A DNA stretch of 64,000 bases. It comes from Chloroflexi bacterium GWB2_49_20. Its GTDB lineage: Bacteria > Chloroflexota > Anaerolineae > Anaerolineales > Villigracilaceae. The translations under genes were made by a program, and so were the position numbers. The DNA is taken from NCBI GenBank assembly GCA_001796335.1, contig MGMF01000025.1, positions 82,311 through 146,310 on the forward strand. Direction: 5' to 3'. How positions within the stretch are numbered: position 1 is the first letter of the stretch; the number at the start of each line of letters is the position of its first letter. Below are positions 24,981 to 34,941 of the stretch, in pieces. The notes beneath the pieces are model-generated. The model did no database searches and was not told where the DNA came from. It saw only the letters and a program-made list of their open reading frames with translations.

Positions 24981-25424
24981 ATGACTGACCTGCTGCGCAA
25001 GCTCAATCCCGCCGTGGATAAAAAATGGCTGAACCTGGTTGCCGGTCTGATGTGGTCGGGTGTGGGTGGCATGCTGATCGCGTTTGCCACTCGCTGGCTG
25101 AAACTGGATAACTGGTTGACCATCCTCCTGCTTGTGCTGGCCGGGCTGGCTCTTGGAACAGCCATTTACATGTACGGTTTTTCAAAAGTGGCTAGCAAGA
25201 ACATCAGCCGCATCGCGGCCATTCCTGGAAAGCGCATCTGCATCTTCGCCTTCCAGGAATGGAAGACCTACCCGCTGGTAGCCTTCATGATCTTGCTGGG
25301 CATCTACCTGCGGGTGTATTCCCCCATCCCAAAACCCCTGCTGGCAATTCTCTATCTCGGGCTTGGCACCAGTCTGCTCGCTTCCAGTCTGCAATATTAC
25401 TGGCAGGCAGCCTCAGACGTTTAA
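24981..25424 (+). CDS. Small membrane protein, unknown function
   Basis: A 147-residue protein with four hydrophobic segments, near residues 18-37, 44-66, 94-111 and 115-136. They are arranged as two hairpins separated by a basic loop (SKVASKNISRIAAIPGKR). The frame is open further upstream, but the ATG at 24981 matches the start of a plausible protein and has a GAGG upstream. The family is not recognised with confidence; small four-helix proteins of this look are often annotated as hypothetical. It lies between the MFS gene and a convergent methyltransferase gene. Confidence 0.7.
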   Translation: MTDLLRKLNPAVDKKWLNLVAGLMWSGVGGMLIAFATRWLKLDNWLTILLLVLAGLALGTAIYMYGFSKVASKNISRIAAIPGKRICIFAFQEWKTYPLVAFMILLGIYLRVYSPIPKPLLAILYLGLGTSLLASSLQYYWQAASDV

Positions 25425-25491
25425 TCCCACCCGAAAGTCCCAAAGATTGCCATAATAACTTTCGGGACGGTGCCCACACAGGGTCAGGTGG

Positions 25492-26130
25492 CTAGGACTT
25501 CTTCCTTCTCTGGAACAGGGTATACACATACGGGCGCAGGTCACCGGAGGGCATCTGGTGGGTATGCTGCCTGCTTTCGATGATCTTAAAATCAGATCCC
25601 AAAAATTGAGTAAGGCTCTCCGTATCGTAGTTTCTAATATCCAATCCGCTGCATTTGGAGGCTCCGCCAATTGCAAAGGCTGCCAGGATGACATACCCAC
25701 CGGGGCGCAGAACCCTTAATAGCGTGGTTAAATAATCCTGGCGCTGCTGGGGGTCTGTAAAGAAATGAAAAACAGCGCGATCATGCCAGAGGGCAATCTC
25801 CGAAAGGTTAAATGCTTTGGCTGGTTGGGTAATATCCTCAACCAGCCATTGAACCCGGTTAGCCTTTTCTGCTCCCAGTTCGGCCCGAGCCTTCTGCAGG
25901 GCGATCTCGCTGATATCCAGGGCGTATATGTTTTCATATCCCTGTTCAAGCAAAGCATTAATGAGGGTTGAAGCCCCGGAGCCGATATCCAGGACAGCCT
26001 CCTGTTTATCCATTCCACAGCGCTCAATCAACTGCAGGGATGGCGTGGGCTGCGGTTCATACCAGCCCAGTTGAGTGACCGGTTGTGAAGAATAGACGCT
26101 ATCCCAATGTTCTTTCATCGTTTTAGGCAT
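25492..26130 (-). CDS. Class I SAM-dependent methyltransferase
   Basis: A 212-residue soluble enzyme. The SAM-binding motif I VLDIGSGASTLINALLEQGY is at about 46-65. The acidic end of strand 2 (ALDIS, about 71-75) binds the ribose. Motif LWHDRAVFHFF is the post-III region, and VLRPGGYVILA is the strand-5 motif. The opening HWDSVYSSQPVTQLGWYEP is typical of a large uncharacterised subgroup related to thiopurine/tellurite methyltransferases, in which small molecules or metalloids are methylated. The substrate is not evident. GGAG precedes the ATG by nine bases. It is a single gene, convergent with the small membrane protein gene. Confidence 0.88.
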   Translation of the reverse strand: MPKTMKEHWDSVYSSQPVTQLGWYEPQPTPSLQLIERCGMDKQEAVLDIGSGASTLINALLEQGYENIYALDISEIALQKARAELGAEKANRVQWLVEDITQPAKAFNLSEIALWHDRAVFHFFTDPQQRQDYLTTLLRVLRPGGYVILAAFAIGGASKCSGLDIRNYDTESLTQFLGSDFKIIESRQHTHQMPSGDLRPYVYTLFQRRKKS

Positions 26131-26336
26131 TTTTAATTCTCCAGGGTTCGATTTGCGGCTGGAGCATCACTGAATGGGTTTATAAATTTCCAGGTTATTA
26201 AAAAAACACTTTGTATTCATCCTTTACCTACCTGGAAACTTTAAAATAAGTGGGGCATCTTCTTTGGAATGATTTGATTTTACTATAAAGTCGGAGGGGA
26301 GAGCCACGCCACCGGCAGTTACCCGCATAAGGGGGC

Positions 26337-26364
26337 TTGACATGGATGTTTAATTCCATATAAT
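26337..26364 (+). promoter_or_regulatory. Strong sigma-A promoter of the ABC-2 exporter operon
   Basis: TTGACA (26337-26342), a 16-base spacer, then TATAAT (26359-26364). Both hexamers are perfect consensus. The start point would fall at about 26371, within the palindrome that follows. Confidence 0.8.
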
Positions 26365-26368
26365 ATAA

Positions 26369-26391
26369 ACTGGTTTACTATACAAACCAGT
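26369..26391. promoter_or_regulatory. Palindromic operator candidate over the transcription start
   Basis: ACTGGTTT (26369-26376) and AAACCAGT (26384-26391) form a perfect eight-base inverted repeat with a seven-base centre. It overlaps the predicted start point. The winged-helix regulator encoded in the same operon is the natural candidate to bind it, giving autorepression. Confidence 0.65.
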
Positions 26392-26412
26392 CTATAACCT
26401 CAGGAGTTACAC

Positions 26413-27052
26413 ATGCACCCGATCTCACCAAGACCAAACTGCGTGCCAGGCAGTATCATTACATCGATGGCACTTTCGAGTTCACGTTTGGCGGACTGTG
26501 CCTGCTCCTGGCGGTTTATTTCTACATCCAGGCTGCCATGCCTGAAAGCCTGCTCAGCAACATCCTGACCATGGCTTTTGTAATCATCACACCCGGCGGT
26601 GCCATTCTCATCAACCACCTGGTCGGGCGGTTCAAGGAGCAGGTCACGTACCCGCGCACCGGGTTTGTGGCTTACCAGCGCCCCCAGGGACTGCACCGTG
26701 GAGTCCATGTTGGGTTCGCGCTCGGGATGGCTGCCATCATTGGCGGTGTCATGGCTGCTTTTATCACCCGCAGCCCAAAAGCTCTGGATTGGATGCCCGG
26801 ATCGACTGCGTTTGTATTTGGATCCGTGTTGACCTGGATCGGTTTTCGCAGCGCACTGCCGCGTTTTTTGGCCTGGGTTTCCTGGTGATATTGTGTGGAA
26901 TGATCCTGTCCTTCCTCGGCTTTGGCAACATGCCCGGGTTGGCACTTTTTTATGCGCTGGCTGGATTGATCCTGCTGCTTTCGGGCGGGCTGACCCTGTG
27001 GCATTACCTGCGCCACAATCCACTTTCCGATGAGGTCGTCAATGAGTCCTGA
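26413..27052 (+). pseudogene. Membrane protein gene with two single-base frameshifts
   Basis: The ATG at 26413 has CAGGAG eight bases upstream, but its frame closes after about 56 codons. The conserved-looking protein is in another frame: KTKLRARQYHYIDGTFEFTF, then a membrane helix, then YPRTGFVAYQRPQG. That frame in turn stops at 26888, while GLGFLVILCGMILSFLGFG continues in a third. Adding one base to the CCC at 26418-26420 and one T to the T6 run at 26864-26869 restores a single protein of about 213 residues with five or six helices. Both events are one-base losses in homopolymers, so sequencing error is as likely as decay. It is the first gene of the operon and overlaps the regulator start. 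Confidence 0.7.
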
Positions 27053-27353
27053 ACACAACCTCTTCGCAGATGTCGACCGCCTGATCCATGAGCCCTCGCG
27101 CGCCATCATCCTATCCGTTCTGGGAGCGGTTGAAAGCGCAGATTTTATCTACCTGCAGCGTGAGACCCGGCTGACGCGCGGCAATCTTTCGGTGCATCTC
27201 TCGAAACTGGAAGCCGCCGGGTACGTACAAATAGAGAAGACATATCGCGGCAAGGTGCCTCTCACGCTGTGCCAGATGACACCTGCTGGCCGCCAGGCTT
27301 TTGATAAATATCGCCAGCAACTCAAGGATTTTGTAGAAAATACGAAGGAGTAA
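27042..27353 (+). CDS. Winged-helix transcriptional regulator
   Basis: A 103-residue DNA-binding protein. I chose the ATG at 27042 rather than 27030 because GAGG lies six bases before it. The helix-turn-helix covers about residues 15-65: HEPSRAIILSVLGAVESADF, then LTRGNLSVHLSKLEAAGYVQ, which is the recognition helix. It is followed by the wing IEKTYRGKVPLTLCQMT. This form matches the ArsR-like/HTH_27 group that commonly accompanies ABC-2 exporters and small membrane proteins. It probably represses its own operon through the palindrome at 26369-26391. It is co-directional with, and only seven bases from, the ATPase gene. Confidence 0.88.
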   Translation: MSPEHNLFADVDRLIHEPSRAIILSVLGAVESADFIYLQRETRLTRGNLSVHLSKLEAAGYVQIEKTYRGKVPLTLCQMTPAGRQAFDKYRQQLKDFVENTKE

Positions 27354-27360
27354 AACCCTC

Positions 27361-28259
<899 letters not shown>

Positions 28260-28263
<4 letters not shown>

Positions 28264-29471
28264 TAAAGACCTGGCGGGTTGCCCTGCACGAATACCAGAG
28301 GCATGTCTTTAACCGCCGTTTTCTGGTGGGGTTGCTCAGCGTGCCTTTTATGATGGTCGTCATGATCGGTTTGATCTTCCTGACCATCTCCATGGAAAAC
28401 AAAACCCGGGCTGTCGGTTATGTGGATCGATCCGGTTTGCTGGCTCAGCCCCTGCCTGCACCCCCGGTTGAAAAACCAAATAAACCGGTTGAGATCCTGG
28501 CCTATAGCGATGAAGCCGCCGCCAATGCGGCCCTGCAGGCGGACGAGATCCAGGTCTACTACCTGCTGCCCGCCGACTACCTGTCCGCCGGTAAACTGAA
28601 GGTGGTGCATGTGCAGGCCGTCCAATCCCCGGCCCGGCAGCAGTTCTACAACTTCCTGGCGGTTAACCTGCTCTCCGGCCTGGACGCCCAGGTTTCCAAC
28701 CGGATCCTGTCCGGGGATGAGATTATCGTTCAATCTGTGGATGGGAGCCGCGAGGTTTCTTCTGAGAGTAGCTGGTTGGGTTTATTCATCCCCATCCTGG
28801 CTGCCCTGGGCTTCGTAATTGCCATGTTCACGGCGGGTGGTTACCTGATGCAGTCCGTGGTGGAGGAGAAAGAGAACCGCACCATGGAGGTGATACTCAC
28901 CTCGGTCTCCCCCAACCAATTCATGGCTGGCAAGATCATTGCAGATGTAAGCATTGGGTTGACCCAGATATTCGCCTGGTTGGTGTTCATCATCATAGGC
29001 ATAAAGGTGGGCGCTCAATCCATTGAGATCCTGCGAGGTATCCAGGTTTCACCCCAGGTGACGCTGCTCTGCCTGGTCATCCTGCTGCCAACTTTTATCA
29101 TGGTTTCAGCCTTCATGGCTCTCATCGGCGCCACCGTCAGCGAAGCGCGCGAAGGCCAGCAGATGATCGGTCTCATCAGCCTGCCCATCTGGATCCCCTA
29201 CATGCTGATAGGTCTGATCATCGAGAGCCCAAATTCACCGCTGGCAGTTGGGCTTAGTTTGTTTCCCCTGACCTCCTCGCTGACCATGCTGATCCGCCAG
29301 GGTGTCACCATCATACCTGCCTGGCAGATTGCCACCAGCGCCCTGATCCTGGTCGCCAGCGCAGCCGGTTCCATCTGGCTGGCCAGGCGCGCCTTCCGCC
29401 TGGGAATGCTGCGCTATGGCAAACGCCTGGCCTGGCGCGAAATCTTCGCCCGGCGTGGAGCAGGCTTATGA
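28260..29471 (+). CDS. ABC-2 exporter permease, NatB-like, subunit 1
   Basis: A 403-residue membrane protein. The first helix (about 20-42) is followed by a large extracytoplasmic loop (43-170) that includes GYVDRSGLL and AVQSPARQQFYNFLAVNLL. Five or six helices then complete the ABC-2 core (about 180-390). The conserved coupling motif EEKENRTMEVILTSVSPNQF is at about 201-220. It is a NatB/YhaP-type permease. It shares its architecture with the following gene, so the functional transporter is probably a heterodimer. Start and stop overlap both neighbours by four bases. Confidence 0.92.
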
Positions 29472-30715
29472 AAAAAATTCGAATCGTTTTGATCAACGAG
29501 ATCATCACCCTCCTCAGCCGCCCGTCCTTCTGGCTGGCCACGCTGGGCATCCCCCTGGTCGCGGGGTTGCTTTTTGCAGCAGTGGGCACCCTCAACATGA
29601 ACAGCGCTACCTCCCAGGCTGTCAGCCAGATCTTCAGCGGCCCGGCCGAAATGCGCCCGGAAGGGTACGTGGACCTGAGTGCGCTTGTCCGCTCCATCCC
29701 TGAAAGCATCCCTGCCGGGACATTGCTTTCATTTCCAGACGAAAAAGCAGCCCGCGCCGCCCTGGCTCAAGGCCAGATAGCCGCCTTTTACATCGTTCCC
29801 AAGGACTACCTGCAAACCGGAAAGATCCTGTACATCCGCCCGGACCTCAATCCGCTGGCCAGTGGTGGGGACCAGTCCACACTGTTTCGCTGGGCATTGC
29901 AGGTTAATTTGCTGGGCGGGGAGATGCTGCTCTCCAGCCTGGTGAACGGTCCCCTGGCTGTGCAGGATGTCTCCCTGGCTCCAGCAGGCGAGGCCGGACC
30001 GGATCAGAGTAACCCGCTGGCCTTCTGGACACCCTATGCCGTCACCCTGCTATTCTATTTCCTGATCATGGGCTCCGCCAGCCTGCTGCTCAGCAACATC
30101 TCCAAGGAAAAAGAGAATCGCGTCATTGAGATCCTGTTGAACTCGGTCACTCCCACCCAGCTGCTGACCGGCAAGATCATGGGGCTGGGGCTGGTCGGCC
30201 TGGGTCAGGCCATCTTATGGCTGGGTACCGGATTTGTGCTCATGAACCTGAGCGGGCGCGTCTTTACCCTGCCGTCCGAAATTCACCTGCCGGGTTCACT
30301 GGTGGTGTGGGGAGTGGTCTTTTTCATCCTGGGGTATGCCGTCTATGCCAGCCTGATGGCCAGATTGGGCGCCCTGGCCCCCAACCTGCGCGAGGCCTCC
30401 CAGGTGACCTTTGTGATCATGCTGCCGCTCATCATCCCGCTCTTCTTCAGCAGCAGCGTCTTCATGACCGACCCGAACGGACTGATCGCTACGGGGTTGA
30501 GCCTGTTCCCGCTATCTGCCCCGGTGGCCATGATGGCGCGCCTTTCGGCAGGCGGGGTACCCTGGTGGCAGCCGCCGCTTTCAGCCCTGCTGCTGGCCGG
30601 CACGGCTGTGATCATCGTGCGGGCTGTGGCGGGCATGTTCCGCGCCCAGGCGCTGCTGTCCGGGCAGGGTATCAAGGTGAGGACCTATTTGCTGACGTTG
30701 ATAGGGAAGGCGTGA
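29468..30715 (+). CDS. ABC-2 exporter permease, NatB-like, subunit 2
   Basis: A 415-residue paralogue of the preceding permease. The first helix (PSFWLATLGIPLVAGLLFAA, about 18-37) is followed by an extracytoplasmic domain containing GYVDLSALVRSIPES and RPDLNPLASGGDQSTLFRWA. The six-helix ABC-2 bundle follows. The coupling motif KEKENRVIEILLNSVTPTQL is at about 216-235. The same AAFYIVPKDYLQTG / QVYYLLPADYLSAG element occurs in both permeases, confirming an old duplication. It is the last gene of the operon, followed by a hairpin repeat with a T-run that could terminate it. Confidence 0.92.
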   Translation: MKKIRIVLINEIITLLSRPSFWLATLGIPLVAGLLFAAVGTLNMNSATSQAVSQIFSGPAEMRPEGYVDLSALVRSIPESIPAGTLLSFPDEKAARAALAQGQIAAFYIVPKDYLQTGKILYIRPDLNPLASGGDQSTLFRWALQVNLLGGEMLLSSLVNGPLAVQDVSLAPAGEAGPDQSNPLAFWTPYAVTLLFYFLIMGSASLLLSNISKEKENRVIEILLNSVTPTQLLTGKIMGLGLVGLGQAILWLGTGFVLMNLSGRVFTLPSEIHLPGSLVVWGVVFFILGYAVYASLMARLGALAPNLREASQVTFVIMLPLIIPLFFSSSVFMTDPNGLIATGLSLFPLSAPVAMMARLSAGGVPWWQPPLSALLLAGTAVIIVRAVAGMFRAQALLSGQGIKVRTYLLTLIGKA

Positions 30716-30718
30716 TCA

Positions 30719-30755
30719 AAAACCTGACAGGTTTTTTGGGACACCTGTCAGGTTT
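30719..30755 (+). terminator. ACCTGWCAGGT hairpin pair, probable terminator of the exporter operon
   Basis: AAACCTGACAGGTTTTTT begins right after the permease stop; the palindrome is followed by six T. A second copy, ACCTGTCAGGT, is at 30743-30753. The two copies can also pair with each other. This repeat family is also present at 3265-3528, so a mobile repeat may have been recruited as a terminator. Confidence 0.55.
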
Positions 30756-30859
30756 GAATAGAAAGTGGGGCGGGATTCCGCGAAGCCTCCACGCCAAAGG
30801 TCGATCCGGAAGGTTCCCAAAAGGGGAAATGGGGCTGGAGCAGGTAGTTTCCTGCCTGA

Positions 30860-31516
30860 TTAATGAGACTCGTTTTTAAAGCGATTGATGCGATTCTGAA
30901 CATCACTAAGGATGTTTTTTATCTCTGCCAGATCGTTTTCGTTCACATATTTGGACAGCTCACTTAATAAAGAAGGCACATTTGGCTGGTAGTAATGAAG
31001 CAGCGTCGCAATATCGTTTTCGTAGATACCCACCCTGGAAAAATTGCCCTGCCTGTATAAAGACGGCAAAGCATAGAGTTTTAACAACAACAAACCTTCC
31101 ACTGTTGCCAATGGAATATCACGGTCAAGAAATCTTTGCACCTTTGAATATTTGCCATGCACTTTTTTGAACAGGGGATTTTGCGTTAGCAAAACATCAA
31201 TTTGCAATTCACCATAATTTGCCCGAACAAAATACGGTTCCTGGCTGGAAATTTTGAGTTCGGGTAACTTTTCCAGTGACGATAACGCCATGAGCAGATC
31301 CAAATCTTGTGTATTTCGCCCCTCGACATAGTGCAGGATGGCAACTCCGCCAACCAGAACATAATCTATTTTTCGCTGCTCTAAAACCGCAAATAAATCT
31401 TGAACAGATTGAATTAAAGAATCTGAATTCATCATGCCACCAATCCAATTTTTGACGTTGAATACAACGGCGTTGCGAATAACATTTCCAATTTGAACGC
31501 TACTCTGAATGGTCAC
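30860..31516 (-). CDS. Nucleotidyltransferase-fold protein (AbiEii/MNT-like)
   Basis: A 218-residue protein. YVLVGGVAILHYVEGRNTQD followed by LDLL (about 53-76) contains the GG motif and the Asp-x-Asp metal site of the DNA polymerase beta superfamily. A third acidic residue may be the Asp of LQIDVLL near 105. Proteins of this look occur as stand-alone nucleotidyltransferases and as AbiEii-type toxins. No antitoxin partner is visible directly beside it. The GTG start at 31516 has only a weak ribosome-binding site. An ATG at 31435 or 31432 would give a more typical N-terminus (MMNSDSLIQSVQDLF). It lies at the edge of the accessory region. Confidence 0.78.
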   Translation of the reverse strand: MTIQSSVQIGNVIRNAVVFNVKNWIGGMMNSDSLIQSVQDLFAVLEQRKIDYVLVGGVAILHYVEGRNTQDLDLLMALSSLEKLPELKISSQEPYFVRANYGELQIDVLLTQNPLFKKVHGKYSKVQRFLDRDIPLATVEGLLLLKLYALPSLYRQGNFSRVGIYENDIATLLHYYQPNVPSLLSELSKYVNENDLAEIKNILSDVQNRINRFKNESH

Positions 31517-31687
31517 TTTACATTCCTATTAATAGTGTAGCATAAATTGAGCCTGTGTTTGGGAATGGGCAGCCAACAGTTTGGCGTTACCTCATTGCAT
31601 GGGGCAGGTTGATAGTCAGGTAAGTGTGGCTTCGCATTGAGAGCAGCCTGATTAGATGGGCAAACCAACTCGCATACTCTCTTTATG

Positions 31688-32368
31688 CTAAGCAGAAAGC
31701 AATTGATGTCGTTCCACAATGGAATTCGGAGAGAATAGCCGAATGTTGTCTGCGATCATTCGCACCTGCGTCTCCACCGACTCCAATGGCACACCGGCCG
31801 GAGCATAAGCAACATACAGAACCTTCGAAGTCTGTGCTGAAATTGGAGAGCGGTTATCCTGCCCGTAAAGAATTGTACAGGAGATGCCCTGAGCGTCTCG
31901 CATGATCATGTCACCTGCTCGAATGGCTTTGGAAGTGCCATCCATGCGGGTGATCTGGTCTCCTGCCCGGGAAACATCCATTAAAACCGGTTCCAACAGC
32001 CTGGCAACATCATGCCCGGCGGTTAGAACCAATGTATCCACTTCTGCCATGAAGTTAGCGTCCACCAGGGGACTTACATTCGGCAGGTTTCTTCCCTTCA
32101 ACACGATCGACTCCACTTGAAGCAGGACATGATACGTTTTGTCGAAGCGCTTGTAGTATCGTTCGTAAGCAGACATGACGGGCAGGGATAGAAAATCCTG
32201 CCGGGTAAATCCTTGATAGTGTTCGCGCAGGCGCGCTTCCAGCTCTCGTTTGCGCTTATCCAATTCGGGAGAAGAGTGGGGGTTTTCCACTCCCGAAAGC
32301 TCGAGGAGCCCCAGGCTCGCCCCAGGGTGAGCCACACGCCATTCATTGACTGTTGAGATCACAAGCAT
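31688..32368 (-). CDS. B3/B4 tRNA-binding-domain protein
   Basis: A 226-residue soluble protein homologous to the B3/B4 domain of the phenylalanyl-tRNA synthetase beta chain. In that enzyme the domain edits mischarged tRNA. The core motif YKRFDKTYHVLLQVESIVLK followed by GRNLP (about 92-116) and the segment PLVDANFMAEVDTLVLTAGH (about 121-140) are highly characteristic. A late VAYAPAGVP completes the fold. Free-standing versions are widespread, and a trans-editing or amino-acid-binding role is usually suggested without proof. The length is typical. It stands alone beside the AT-rich block. Confidence 0.88.
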   Translation of the reverse strand: MLVISTVNEWRVAHPGASLGLLELSGVENPHSSPELDKRKRELEARLREHYQGFTRQDFLSLPVMSAYERYYKRFDKTYHVLLQVESIVLKGRNLPNVSPLVDANFMAEVDTLVLTAGHDVARLLEPVLMDVSRAGDQITRMDGTSKAIRAGDMIMRDAQGISCTILYGQDNRSPISAQTSKVLYVAYAPAGVPLESVETQVRMIADNIRLFSPNSIVERHQLLSA

Positions 32369-32674
32369 TTAAGCTCCAAATAAACAAGAATGGGTAAATT
32401 ATATGCTCAAAGGTGACGCAGACCGGGAAATTTCTTCTTGAATATCGCACCATTTCCGGTTCTCCCATTCTTAAAGTTGCCTTTATTGTATTAAATTTTT
32501 TTTCCTCTTTCCAGCAATTAGCTACTCCATTTGTCAATTGTATTTCAACACTCGCGTTGTCTTTTTTGGAAAATTGCCCTATACTAAGTAAAATCAAAGT
32601 TTATTAATCACGTTATCTAATCATTAGTGAACCTAACGTCAAAATAAAGTTAGTAAAATTAAAGAGGAGGAAAC
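32369..32674. other. AT-rich intergenic region upstream of the membrane protein gene
   Basis: About 300 bases with a sharp fall in GC from the left neighbour. It should hold the promoter of the 32675 gene, but the many AT-rich hexamers prevent a confident choice. No gene is seen. Confidence 0.45.
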
Positions 32675-33709
32675 ATGACAATTTCAAAACATCAGCATCA
32701 TCGGATTATTTGGGTTGCAAGCATACAATTCTTTCTGGAACGATTAATTCCAGTACCACTTATAGATTCTTTGCTGATTTTTGCTTTGCCTTTTATTGTT
32801 GCTGGATTAATAATTCAACATGTTGAAAAATATGAGATCTTTACTCGTGGGGTGGTTTTCGGTCTACTTTGGCTGTCAATCGCTCCTTACCTAATTATAA
32901 ATGTTTATGAAATAGTAGACAAATTCTTTGATTCAAATCGATCCTTATTCAAGTCAGACGATATAAGTTTTAATGAATTTAGAAATCGCATATTCTTTGA
33001 TTCCGGTTCTCCAAAGCACTTATTCCTCTCCATCCCATTAACTATATTCGCGATTATTATATTACTCATATCAATTTATGCGGGAGCTCCTTTAATAGTA
33101 AAAATATGGGGCTGTGTAACTTTTGGCTTATTGATTTATGTTGCCGGGATTGGATTTTGGGGCATATTCCAACTACTAGGTCTTATTGAAAGAATATGTG
33201 AGATGGAATTAAATTTTAACCCTTATCATTCAGACAAATTTGGAGGATTGAGGAGTATTGGACATTTAAACATAAAAATACCATTGTTATTCTTTTCGGG
33301 ATCTTTAATGTATCCAATGATAATGGATGCTCTTGATAAATTTCCTAAGAGTGAATTCATGTCGATTGTTTTTTGGCTTTTAATAATATTCTATTTAGGT
33401 TTAGGATTCGCTGGTTTCTTAATACCACAATTTCAAATTCATGATGCAATTTCTCGTTACAAAGAGGAATCATTGACAAATTCCGAAAAAGTTCTGCAAA
33501 AATTATTAAGTGATCTTTGTTTGGATGATTGGATTGAAAAAGATAAAGCTTATTCAGTTCAGATAAAGATTAATACATACTATACCTATTTCCATGAAAG
33601 GATAATGGCGGTAAAGGAGTGGCTTTGGGATTGGAAAGTCTTATTACAATTAGTCACATCAATGGTAGTTCCTATTCTAATTGCTCTATTTCAGACATTC
33701 ATAAAGTAG
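32675..33709 (+). CDS. Multi-pass membrane protein of unknown family, AT-rich
   Basis: A 344-residue protein with about eight hydrophobic segments, near residues 15-45, 52-77, 118-142, 145-168, 205-225, 233-254 and the last 20 residues. A soluble, charged region lies between 258 and 320. The start is well supported by AGAGGAGG. I recognise no motif. Its base composition and its use of AT-ending and AGA codons differ strikingly from the genes before 32 kb and after 36 kb, which suggests recent transfer. It is followed after eight bases by a flavoprotein gene of the same composition, and the two look like one imported unit. Confidence 0.8.
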   Translation: MTISKHQHHRIIWVASIQFFLERLIPVPLIDSLLIFALPFIVAGLIIQHVEKYEIFTRGVVFGLLWLSIAPYLIINVYEIVDKFFDSNRSLFKSDDISFNEFRNRIFFDSGSPKHLFLSIPLTIFAIIILLISIYAGAPLIVKIWGCVTFGLLIYVAGIGFWGIFQLLGLIERICEMELNFNPYHSDKFGGLRSIGHLNIKIPLLFFSGSLMYPMIMDALDKFPKSEFMSIVFWLLIIFYLGLGFAGFLIPQFQIHDAISRYKEESLTNSEKVLQKLLSDLCLDDWIEKDKAYSVQIKINTYYTYFHERIMAVKEWLWDWKVLLQLVTSMVVPILIALFQTFIK

Positions 33710-33717
33710 GCGTTAGC

Positions 33718-34872
33718 ATGTACGATGTTATTGTTGTTGGTGCAGGACCAGCAGGCTCATCAGCTGCTAGACAATGTGCTCAAAATGGATTAAAAACTCT
33801 ATTATTAGATAAATCGAATTTTCCTCGAGAAAAACTATGTGGAGGGGCAGTTTCAGAAAACGCCCTATCTCAGCTCGATTTTGAACTACCTAGTGAACTA
33901 ATGGAACGCGACATTTATGGTGCACGTGTTCATTTTGGAGAAAGCGTAATTGAGATCAGAAAAGAATATCGAATAGCAGTGTTGGTAAGCCGATATAAAT
34001 TTGATCATTTCCTTCTAATAAAAGCTCAAGAAGCAGGGGTGAAAGTTATAGAAGGTGCGAGGGTTACCGCAATAAAATTAGCATCAAAATATGCTGAAGT
34101 CGTAACTGACAACACTAAATATCAATGCCGGATAGTAATCGGTTGTGATGGTTTTAATAGTAAAGTTGCTCAATACGTGCGTAGGAGAGATCGACCGATT
34201 GAATATGGAAATTGTCTAGAGGTATTTATTCAGGCTGAAGATTCGAAGATTAACCAATATATTAAGGATGCAATAGAAATTCATCTTGGGGGAATTCGAT
34301 ATGGTTATGGATGGGTATTTCCTCATAAGGAGTATTTTTCTGTTGGTATTGGGGGAAATGCTTACTACCTAAAAGAGCCAAAAGATACTATGAAAAAATT
34401 CCTAAAGTTGACGAGGTTTGACATTGAGTCAAATATTCAAGGGCATCCAATACCCGCTGGAGGAGTTCATCGTAAAATTATTGCTGATCGAATTATTCTT
34501 GCTGGTGACGCTGCTGGATTTGTTGATTCGTTCATCGGCGAGGGAATAGCATACGCAATTCAGTCTGGTCACCTAGCTGCAATAACTGCAGCATCCGCGC
34601 TAACAACCGGGGACTGTTCTACTAGAAATCTTAAATCTTATGTGCATGATTGCAGAAAGGAATTTGGGATAAGCTTGTGGTATTCACTTAATCTTTCCCG
34701 CCTTACGTATCGGTATCCACAGTTCTTTCTCAAATTAATGGCATCGAGAACAGAAGTGTTAGACAAATTTTTTGAAATACCTGCCCGAAATGAGACCTAC
34801 AAAGATTTCTTCTTTTGGTTATTGCCTAGATTACCATTCTATTTAATTAAGATACTTTTTCGGGGAAATTAA
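33718..34872 (+). CDS. Geranylgeranyl-reductase-family FAD-dependent oxidoreductase
   Basis: A 384-residue flavoprotein. The ATG at 33718 puts the Rossmann motif YDVIVVGAGPAGSSAARQCA (about 2-21) at the N-terminus, so I prefer it to an earlier in-frame start inside the upstream gene. KLCGGAVSENAL (about 43-54) and the FAD-binding GDAAGFVDSFIGEGIAYAI (about 265-283) are signatures of the group that includes ChlP, archaeal lipid reductases and the p-hydroxybenzoate hydroxylase fold. The family usually saturates isoprenoid double bonds. The C-terminus ends in hydrophobic, aromatic helices suitable for membrane contact. It is AT-rich like its upstream partner. A squalene-synthase relic lies just downstream on the other strand. 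Confidence 0.88.
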   Translation: MYDVIVVGAGPAGSSAARQCAQNGLKTLLLDKSNFPREKLCGGAVSENALSQLDFELPSELMERDIYGARVHFGESVIEIRKEYRIAVLVSRYKFDHFLLIKAQEAGVKVIEGARVTAIKLASKYAEVVTDNTKYQCRIVIGCDGFNSKVAQYVRRRDRPIEYGNCLEVFIQAEDSKINQYIKDAIEIHLGGIRYGYGWVFPHKEYFSVGIGGNAYYLKEPKDTMKKFLKLTRFDIESNIQGHPIPAGGVHRKIIADRIILAGDAAGFVDSFIGEGIAYAIQSGHLAAITAASALTTGDCSTRNLKSYVHDCRKEFGISLWYSLNLSRLTYRYPQFFLKLMASRTEVLDKFFEIPARNETYKDFFFWLLPRLPFYLIKILFRGN

Positions 34873-34941
34873 TTTTCTATACAGATACCAAACTATTCTC
34901 ATTTCCGAAGCTGACACCCGCGTCATACAAATTTACCCTGC

